From positions 1-26,625 of the forward strand of contig JBNGIS010020273.1 of assembly GCA_049999725.1 (NCBI GenBank): a DNA stretch of 26,625 nucleotides, given 5' to 3'. Positions 19,691 through 26,625 of the stretch are shown here, in pieces. The notes beneath the pieces were generated by a model. The model made no database searches. It was not told where the DNA came from and saw nothing but the letters and a program-made list of their open reading frames with translations. Numbering within the stretch: position 1 is the stretch's first letter; each line of letters begins with the position of its first letter. Source of the stretch: Haplomitrium mnioides. Lineage: Eukaryota > Marchantiophyta > Haplomitriopsida > Calobryales. Position numbers and translations under genes: made by a program.

Positions 19691-21460
19691 TTATGACGTC
19701 CGCTTGAATGCTGTAGGGGTGGGCTTTTGTCCCCTCTTCCGTAGTTTCAACTGGCTTCTGTACCTCTTGGTTTCCTCCCTACTGCTTCTGACTTCCTTAA
19801 GGGTCTCCTCTACTGCCAGCTCTTGTTCCAGAGCCTCCAATTGCTCCTCCAGGTAGACCCATTTCGGAGTATCCCTCCTATAATCCGGATCATTGCGTGG
19901 TGAGGTTGCTTGAGCCACTCTCTTCTGAGCTCTCTGCCCCGCCTTCCTTTGGTTTTTGTTCTTGATCTTGGCCTTGGTGACCATTCGGAAACAATCCTCT
20001 GAAGTGGGAGTCTCCCAGCCCAGCAACTCAGCTTCCTCCTCCAAATCTAGCGTGATCAGATTGACATTTGAGGGGGGAGGAGGATTCATACTTGGTCCAC
20101 GATCAGCATCAGATCTTCTGGTCGGGCAATTCATGGCCACATGCCCGTCCATCTTGCATTGGGAACACAAGGAAGGCAGTTGGCCATAACTACTCTTCCT
20201 CGGCTCCGGACAGCTCGATGAAATGTGGCCTGGTTGGCCACAATTCCAGCAGATCATAATTGTCGTTCTGGGAGACCGATCTGCACTCCACTGGTTCATA
20301 GGTCCTATGTTCACTCCTACAGGCCTACTCAGAATTATACGAGGTCCCCCGTTGATTTGATACACCGTTTCTGGGGCCTCCTCCAGGAAATACTCCACTT
20401 CCTCCCGGATGTACTCTGGCGCTTCCTCTCTCACATAGTGCACATCATTTGTGTTGTTTGGACATTCCTGGGGGGAATGTCTGTGTTGCTTGCACCTGAC
20501 GCACCAAACTCCAACTCTCCTTATTGGCAGAGGTTTGCCCTCCGGCTTAATTCCTGCCAAAAGTATATTTATTGACTCCAGCTTGGCGCTCAGCTCATCA
20601 ATTCAATCCCTCCCCCTTGGCTTCTTGCTTACCTTAGGTTCGGGTTCAGCTTTTTTGTATCTTACTTTGTTGGCGCCCTTGCGATGACTGCTCTCCTTGA
20701 TCTGCTTCATCTTCTTCAGATCCTTCTTCTTCTTCTTCTTTCTGGATGATCGATCCTCCTCTGAGCTGCTGCTGCTAGACTCATTCTTGCTTTCCGAGGA
20801 GGAATCGGAACTCTAATCCGTCTCCTCGTCACTGTCCAATGTGTCCGAAGAATCATCATAGTCGTATCTGGCTCGTGCCTTTCTTCGGGAACTGGTGAGG
20901 GAAGCTTTTACGTGAGATCGAGTTGCATTGACAGCATCATCCAGAGTTTGTGGATCCGCCCGTCTTACCCAGGTGCCAATCACTCTGGGTAAAGCCGCCA
21001 GGAACCACGCTGTGAGCATTCCATCAGTGGCTGGAGGTTTCAGCTTCCTCGTCACTTTCTTGAACCGTTGGAAGAACTTCCTCATAGACTCCTTCTTCTT
21101 CATCCTTCGCTGACCCATCTTGATCAGCGCCTCTGTCTCTTCACCAATCCCACGAAACTCCGATAAGAAGGCCTCCTTGAATGCGTGCCAATCCCGTTTG
21201 ATATTATCCGGCAAATCCTTGTACCAAGGTTGGGCTTCTCCCTTCAAAACTGCAGGTAGAATTCCAAGCTTCACATGAGTTTCACCATTTGCCGCTGCAG
21301 TGTTTTCAAGGTCGTCCAACCATACATCTGGATCATCCTTCGAGCGTCCCTTAAAGGACTTGTATTTGAATCTCCCCCGAAGCCTAGAAGGTGGTACTTC
21401 GTTGGCCATTTCTGCACTGGCCACAGCCACTTCCACCCACACGTCTCTCCTTTCCGCCAC
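19691..21460 (-). pseudogene. gag with Retrotrans_gag core and three zinc knuckles
   Basis: Structural nucleocapsid/capsid protein of the element. The frame opens at a GTG (21460) right after a TAA; the first ATG, and my preferred start, is at 21409 (MANEVPPSRLRG). The Retrotrans_gag-type core spans about 21350-20990, with VWLDDLE, AQPWYKDLP, WHAFKEAFLSEF and FFQRFKKV. A Ser/Asp-rich and Lys-rich linker follows. Three CX2CX4HX4C zinc knuckles then occur: CVRCKQHRHSPQEC (20503-20462), CWNCGQPGHISSSC (20251-20210) and CSQCKMDGHVAMNC (20167-20126). All parts share one frame, interrupted by TAG at 20815 and a TGA near 20610; the frame ends with TAA at 19691 and continues into the protease. Without stops Gag would be roughly 570 residues. 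It binds element RNA and forms particles in related families. This copy cannot make full-length Gag without readthrough. Confidence 0.88.
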
Positions 21461-21621
21461 TCTTCCTTAACAGACCCAACCCCCAGTTGCTCTGTTTCTC
21501 AAGAGTGGCTTTCTTACAATCTGAATTGAGTATCACGTGCACTAAGTGATATCTCTGGTTTGGGTTGGTCTCAGGTTCTCCAAACCTTTGGCATCCAGAC
21601 CTCAGGCTTTCAAACCTTTTG

Positions 21622-21638
21622 CCCTCCTTCTAGCGCCA
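21622..21638 (-). other. primer binding site of the minus-strand element
   Basis: In coding sense TGGCGCTAGAAGGAGGG lies 7 bases after the 5' LTR end (21646). It is identical to 14349-14365. The leader downstream has a small tandem duplication around CAAAGGTTTGGAGA/CAAAAGGTTTGAAA that the plus-strand element lacks. The primer tRNA is not identified. Confidence 0.78.
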
Positions 21639-21645
21639 AAAATTA

Positions 21646-23016
21646 TGTCACTCCCCTGTTTCCGGCCTTAACCTTCACAGTCGCTTCTTTGGATGCAGGG
21701 GAGGACAACTTACGGGCATTCAGGTTCTTTTCTGAGATGGCCCATTACCCTTTATTGCTTTAAGGCTTTAAGGATTCTTGCTTTCCTTACTAGCCTTTGA
21801 TTCACCACTTACTCACTTCGGACTTCAGTACAATTACTCATTCCCAACTCAGGTCAGTATTCTCCACACTCAATCTTCCTAAAGTAATTCTGTTTGTGTA
21901 TTCCAAGGACCAAAACTCGAGGTCCTGTCACCTTATGTGTAATTAGAACAATTACAGAAGTCTGGACTCCCCCTTTCAGAGTTGTCACAGATCAAGTACA
22001 ATAGATTTCAACTATCCTAAGATAAATGAATCACAAAACTAAACTCCATGATTAAAACCAGAGAGCATTTCCCCTCCGGATCATTTCGTTGTTACAGGGA
22101 CTGCATTCCCCCTTCCGAGATGTCTTAGGGTCTGCTCAATTGTCCTGCTATATTTTATACTACTCTACTGCATGAAATCAAATGCAAAATGAGAATCTAA
22201 CTACACTTCGATACATCAACTATTTACACTATGTATTGTGAATAAGAATAGAGTCCTTGAAGACCTCTAGACAAATCCACCAACTGACTTCCCTTCTGAA
22301 ACCTCCGCTGCCATACAGCCTGCAGCCCAACACTCACCACTCACACACCCTTATCCAGATAGTTTTGATACTTCCCTCGCGAGAAGTCTTGACTTTACTT
22401 CCTCAGGCTAGGAAGAGGATTTATTTTAGTTCCGCCTCTAGAAAAGCACAGTCCTCCCGACTGTAGGTAACCCACTCCACACCAAGCCTTGAAGAGTATT
22501 ACTTCCGCAATATGCGAGTACTAACGCAGCCTCCCTCCTCTCAGCTCCACTTGAGATTAAATATAGAGTGTACTCCGAACACTCTTGGGTGATACTCCCA
22601 CACAAGGAATGGCAGAGAACTCCAAGCTCCTCACTCGGCAACCTCTCCCGAAGTCATAACTGCCCGAATCCCTTCTAGACCTCTGTATCAGTAACCCGCC
22701 ACCTAGGTCCACCTGCAAGGATGAGGTCACCTGGATCTCCCTCCAGTCCTCCTCTGAATCCCCCGGATTCCTTGAGCTAGTAACTCTGCTTCACGTGATC
22801 TTCTCAATGAATTCTAACTCCAGCCCCCCTCGTTGCGATTTCCTTGTCCCCAGATCGTGATACTCCTACAAAAAGAAAGCAGAAACGACCCCAAGTCCTC
22901 CCATGGTGGCCTCTCCCAAAGTCTTAGCCGGCAAGAAATCAATCGAGACCCCATATCAGTAACCCGCCACTCAGGTCCGCCTACAAGAATGAGGTCACCA
23001 GGATCTCCCTCCAGTC
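21646..23016 (-). mobile_element. truncated 5' LTR of the minus-strand element
   Basis: Matches 15454-16828 with about 95% identity by eye in the first few hundred bases. It begins TGTCACTCCCCTG and stops inside the second copy of the roughly 300-bp duplication, after GGATCTCCCTCCAGTC; the complete LTR continues CTCCTCTG. Unrelated chromovirus sequence follows. About 1.9 kb of the LTR (its U3 side) is missing. Confidence 0.88.
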
Positions 23017-23130
23017 ACCAAAAGTGACTTCAAAGGCAAGTAATCCAATCTTACCCTTAAAGTGACTCACTACCACTTCCTTCACTCCTCTCTATTTTCT
23101 TATAAATAGCACAACCTTATGCTTGTACTA

Positions 23131-24470
23131 TTACATAATCCCCGCCATCCAGTCAATGACGTCCTCGTCATTGCCACAACTTTCAAAAATTTTAATAGCT
23201 TCTTGAGCATTCTCAAGATTTGAAGAAGGTTCCTAAGTAGCATCCTGAAGTGGATAGCCTTTCTACAAAACCTTGTATTGAACTTCTGGATGTCGCCCGC
23301 GCTTGATAACTCTTTTCGCCAAAATGCGGTTTACTTCAAGTTCTTCATAATCATCAACAACAATGGCCGAAGGAGGAAGTTGAACACGATTTGGAAAAGA
23401 AGATGGACTAGAAACAAAAGGCTTAAGTTTAGACACATGGAACATAAGATGAATCTTCATATGAAGAGGAAGATCAAGTTTATAAGCAACGGGAGAAATA
23501 ACCTGAGAAATAGAGAAAGGACCAATCCAAGTAGGAGATAACTTACGGACTTGAGTATCTAAAGACAATAGAAGATTATGAGTGGATAACATAACTTGGT
23601 CACCTAAAACATAAGAGCAATCACGACGATGTTTATCGGCAAACTGTTTTTGCTGATTTTGAGCAATAACAAGATGGCTTCTGGCATCTTGCAACGAGGA
23701 AGATAAACGAGACAAAAAGGTAGAAAGACTTGGAACATTGGAAGACAAAGGAGAAAGCAAACCATCGGGAACAAGAGGATGTTGACCAGAATTAAGAAAG
23801 AAAGGAGAAAAGCCAGTACTTGCTTGTTTGGAGTTGTATGCAAACTCCACAGCCGGTAAAAAACTATCCCAATCCGTATGATGAATATTGATAAACGCTT
23901 GAAGCATATTCTCCACAATACGATTTTCTTGTTCGGTTTGCCCATCTGTTTGAGGATGATACGTCGTAGACATAGATAGTTTGGTACCTAAAATTGTGAA
24001 TAACTCTCGCCAAAACTTCCCAGTTTATCGTGGATCTCTATTAGATATAAGTACCTTTGGCATTCCATGATATCGAAAGACTGTATCAAAATAAATCTTT
24101 GTCAATTGTGGAGCATCCACCGTATCCACTGTCGGTGCTAGATGAATTTGTTTGCTTAGCTTATCCACAAACACCACAATGGCCGTAAACCCACGAGGCG
24201 TGGTTGGAAGCGAAGTGATAAGATCCAAACTTACATGTTCCCACCGAGTAGTAGGAATTGATAATGGTTGTAGAAGACCAGCTGGTTTTTGATTTGAAGC
24301 CTTGTTTCATTGACAACTTTCACAAGAATGAACAAAGCCACGAAGTTTTTTGGCCACCACCAAGTCCATTGAAGCAACTCCATAGTCTTGTCTACTCTAA
24401 GATGCCCAGAAATCGAAATATCATGTGCTTCTTGTAAACGTGCCATTTGAAGCGCATCATCTTGAGGAAC
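23131..24470 (-). pseudogene. chromovirus integrase and C-terminal chromodomain
   Basis: Integrase inserts element cDNA into the host genome. The zinc-binding HHCC module is visible as HDISISGH and, after a one-base frameshift in an A-run near 24343, HSCESC. The catalytic core follows: LDLITSLP (first Asp), ISNRDPR where SDRD is usual so the second catalytic Asp reads Asn, and HPQTDGQTEQ with the catalytic Glu. A GPF module (WIGPFSISQV, FHVSKLKPF) comes next, then a chromodomain (see separate entry). Stops lie at 24309 (TGA after SCQ), 24027 (TAA after RDPR), 23265 and 23235 (both TAG). The frame closes at 23131. The longest open part is 23973-23263. Function is lost. Confidence 0.9.
23182..23349 (-). 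other. chromodomain remnant, two Trp codons now TAG
   Basis: The C-terminal tail reads YEELEVNRILAKR, RHPEVQYKVL, stop, KGYPLQDAT, stop, EPSSNLENAQEAIKIFE. Both stops sit exactly where chromodomains have conserved Trp (the VKWKGY-like and TWEP positions), so TGG to TAG is the simplest explanation. In chromoviruses this module is known to guide integration to particular chromatin. Confidence 0.85.
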
Positions 24471-24486
24471 ATATATTTGATGGCCT

Positions 24487-25895
24487 TAATAGAGAATGCC
24501 ATCCTGAATGGAAAAGGTATGATACTCACTATCTTGGACCGCCAAACGTGCTCTAACAAGAGTAAAGAAGGCGTCTTCTTGCAACTTTTGTCGAAAGCCG
24601 TCACTGGTTGCTTCATCAAGATGTAATATACTAGCATTTGCTATCTCTAGTGTATTTATTTGATGATCCGGTCTTTGAGACAATGCATCAAGAATAATGT
24701 GGAACCTTCCCGGCTTGTACTCCAACTTGAAATCAAAGAGTTGTAGTTGATCTTCCCACTGATGATGACGACTTGTCATATTTTCCAAGTGGATTGCTTG
24801 AAGATGTACACATAAGTACAGGTTTGCCCAAAAGATAATGTCTCCCCACTAAGGTAGCATAAACCATTGCTAATTGCTCTCGATCTCTTGCAAAATAATT
24901 TCTCTCCGTCGCATTCAATCGGCGGGACATGAATGCAATTGGATGAAGTCTATCTTCAAACTCTTGTTGTAAAACCACTCCAATAGCAAAATTAGAGGCA
25001 TCAAAATCAACTATGCAATGCCTCTTTGGATCAAATGGTTGTAGAATTGGACAAGATGTCATCGCATCCTTGAGTTGTTGAAATGCCACTTGCTCCTTGG
25101 TCGTCCATTTGAACTTTGCATCCTTTCCTAGTAAATCCGTAAGCGGTGCAGCAATATGAGCATAGTAATGAATGAATCTTCGATAAAAGCTTGCTAATCC
25201 ATTAAAATCTCGAACATCCTTTGCATCATTTGGTGTTGGCCTCTCTGCAATAGACTTGATTTTCTCTTCCTCCATCTTGATGCCATCCGTAGACACTTTA
25301 TACCCTAGATAAGTCACCTCTTGCTTCCAAAACTCACACTTAGACTTCTTACAATAAAACTTCTAATTGTGTAGTCGTTGTAGTACCTCTTTGAGATGAG
25401 CACGATGCTCAATTTCACTTTTACTAAAGATAAAATATCGTCCAAAAATACCAACATTGACTTATCCAATAACCCATCAAAAACTCGATGCATGTGATCC
25501 ATAAATATTGCCGTAGCATTAGTAAGACCAAATGTAAGAACTTTCCATTCAAAATGCCCATACCTTGTGTAAAAAGTTGTCTTTGGTACATCATTTGGCT
25601 TGATTGGAATTTGCCAATAGCCACTTTGAAGATCTAACTTAGAAAAGAATCATGCACCACTCAATTGATCCAACAAATCATCAATACAAGGTAGAGGATA
25701 AGCATTCTTCACCGTTTGATTGTTCAATCCTTGATAATCTATACAAAGACAAAATCCACCATCTTTCTTTGGTACAAAGAATACCAAAGCTCCCTAAGGA
25801 GAAGTACTGTGTTGAATGAAATCCTTCTCAAGAAGATCCGTCAATGTCTTTCGAAGCTCCTCTAATTCTTGTGGTGATAGCCAATATATAAGTCA
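24487..25895 (-). pseudogene. chromovirus reverse transcriptase and RNase H
   Basis: RT copies element RNA into DNA; RNase H degrades the template. RT motifs in order: FVPKKDGGF (around 25780), [26 protein letters not shown] with the motif A Asp, FGLTNATAIFM, and the active-site FLDDIL (about 25448-25431). Stops occur at 25895 (TGA), 25796 (TAG where SPWGA is usual) and 25652 (TGA). One base is missing right after FLDDIL, and a TAG lies at 25365 before KFYCKKSKCEFW. The connection reads PTPNDAKDVRDFNGLASFYRRF. RNase H starts at IVDFDASNFAIGVVLQQ (about 25010) and contains ARDREQLAMVYA. A frameshift near 24790 precedes RHHQWEDQLQLFDFKLEYKPG, DALSQRPD and a TAA at 24486-24488. Non-functional. 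Confidence 0.9.
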
Positions 25896-26625
25896 ATTAT
25901 AAGAAGTGCTTCTCGGTATCAACTCAATCGGAAAAGGCATTCTTCGATCGTGTGGCAAGTCCTCCAGAAACACATCCACAAACTCTTTCAAAATATCATC
26001 TATCATTACGGCATGCGCACCTTTTTCCCCCTCTTTACTCAAGTCCATGATAGACTTAACCCAAACAACAAAGACATGCAACTCTTGCGCCACTAAATTA
26101 ACATGCTGAATTGATTTAGGCTTCTTGACCAATGTTGTTGAAGACCCCAAAAGAAATTTCTTACCTTGTAAGGTAACTTGAATTTGTTGTTTTCCCCAAT
26201 CAAATTGAGCAGACCTTTCTTCAAGCCAAGGAAATCCTAAAATGATATCATATTGTACAAGTGCAATAACAAATTGCATAGATTCCGTATACTCTTTTCC
26301 AATCCTTAGAAGGAATGGCTTTTGAGAGCAAAACATGTCATGCTTTTGGCCATCAGCCATAGTCACAACACTTCCCTTGATAGGCCTATATTTTACTTTG
26401 ATTATCTTAGCAAAATGTAGTGACATAAAATTTTCAGAGCTCCCACTATCAACCAACATTCTACAAGAATGCTCCTCAATCATACCATCAAGATGAAACA
26501 AGGTACCTCAAATTCTTGTCGGAATTTCAATTCCATTAGAGCTTGGAAGTTTTTGAGAATGTTGTTCGAATGGTTGATTACGAAATCTAACTTCTGTAGC
26601 CATGAGTAATGAGTCATGCCGCTCC
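25893..26625 (-). pseudogene. chromovirus protease and Gag-Pol linker (runs off right edge)
   Basis: Retropepsin that would mature the polyprotein. The active site RMLVDSGSSENFM lies near 26450, followed by VTMADGQKH and the C-terminal strand DIILGFPWLEE, which together define a Ty3/gypsy protease. The frame continues through a linker (IELIPRSTSYN) to TGA at 25895 and then into RT. Upstream, the same frame has a TGA (near 26532) and extends to an ATG at 26603 (MATEVRFRNQPF). Gag with its zinc knuckle would lie further right. The open stretch from 26501 begins at TTG, so it is not a real start. Broken with the rest of the element. Confidence 0.88.

Larger units (their letters stand above)
15454..23016 (-). 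mobile_element. non-autonomous Gag-protease LTR retrotransposon, minus strand
   Basis: In coding (right-to-left) order: 5' LTR truncated at 23016, primer binding site (21622-21638), gag (21460-19691), retropepsin (about 19530-18899), polypurine tract (18742-18733) and 3' LTR (18729-15454). The internal region is 2,916 bp, and no reverse transcriptase, RNase H or integrase motif occurs in it. It resembles elements described as TR-GAG (LTRs plus gag only) or LARDs, but keeps a protease. The Gag-protease frame has several stops, so the copy is dead. The first roughly 270 bases of the two LTRs (from 15454 and 21646) differ at about 12 positions by eye, so insertion is not very recent. It interrupts the plus-strand gag remnant at 15453. 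Target duplication cannot be tested because the 5' LTR is truncated. Confidence 0.85.
23017..26625 (-). mobile_element. truncated chromovirus (Ty3/gypsy), minus strand
   Basis: In coding order the fragment carries protease, reverse transcriptase, RNase H, integrase and chromodomain, the order of Ty3/gypsy chromoviruses. The gag start and 5' LTR would lie beyond the right edge. After the stop at 23131 only 114 bp remain before the long-LTR element begins, so the 3' LTR is gone or displaced. At least ten stops and three frameshifts show the copy is dead. Base composition is noticeably more A/T-rich than the long-LTR family beside it, and it shares no sequence with it. Confidence 0.9.

Noticed and set aside
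23075-23110. Possible polypurine tract and start of the chromovirus 3' LTR
   Set aside because: A purine-rich run exists in coding sense (AGAGAGGAGTGAAGGAAG) but is followed by no recognisable TG start repeated elsewhere, and only about 60 bp remain before the junction.

Overview
The window looks like repeat-rich, non-genic DNA from a land-plant nuclear genome. I see no intact host gene, tRNA, rRNA or CRISPR array. The evidence is plant-type LTR retrotransposons: a Ty3/gypsy chromovirus pol with a C-terminal chromodomain, and a second family with a three-knuckle Gag, a retropepsin and very long LTRs (3.2 to 3.6 kb). Both families are decayed by stop codons and frameshifts. The sequence does not tell me which plant lineage this is.

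Layout. (1) 1-370 is the 5' end of a minus-strand long LTR that runs off the left edge; it abuts 371-2490, the 3' two thirds of a plus-strand LTR of the same family (LTR1). (2) 2491-6423 is a 63-bp satellite array (array A, about 62 monomers by length). (3) 6424-10017 is a complete plus-strand solo LTR (LTR2) inside the satellite, flanked by a near-perfect 5-bp target duplication. (4) 10018-11135 is more of the same satellite (array B). (5) 11136-14340 is a third plus-strand LTR (LTR3), here a true 5' LTR followed by a primer binding site and a broken gag, cut off at 15453. (6) 15454-23016 is a minus-strand member of the family: 3' LTR, polypurine tract, retropepsin, Gag, primer binding site and a truncated 5' LTR. 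Its internal region is only 2.9 kb and has no reverse transcriptase, RNase H or integrase. (7) 23017-26625 is a minus-strand chromovirus carrying, in coding order, protease, RT, RNase H, integrase and chromodomain. It lacks its 3' LTR and continues off the right edge.

How the parts relate. The long-LTR family is non-autonomous (Gag plus protease only) and must have used another element's RT and integrase. The plus-strand copies sit in the 63-bp satellite, and all three visible satellite/LTR insertion sites fall within 2 bp of the same position in the monomer. That is the most interesting observation here. The LTRs carry their own internal tandem repeats: a 46-51 bp unit, a roughly 100-bp unit ending in ACGT-core motifs, and in some copies a roughly 300-bp duplication. 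LTR3 and the minus-strand 3' LTR form a long inverted repeat around a 1.1-kb gag spacer.

All alignments, repeat counts and boundaries were read by eye. Boundaries supported by terminal TGTCA/TGACA and target duplications are the most reliable; sub-repeat edges are approximate.
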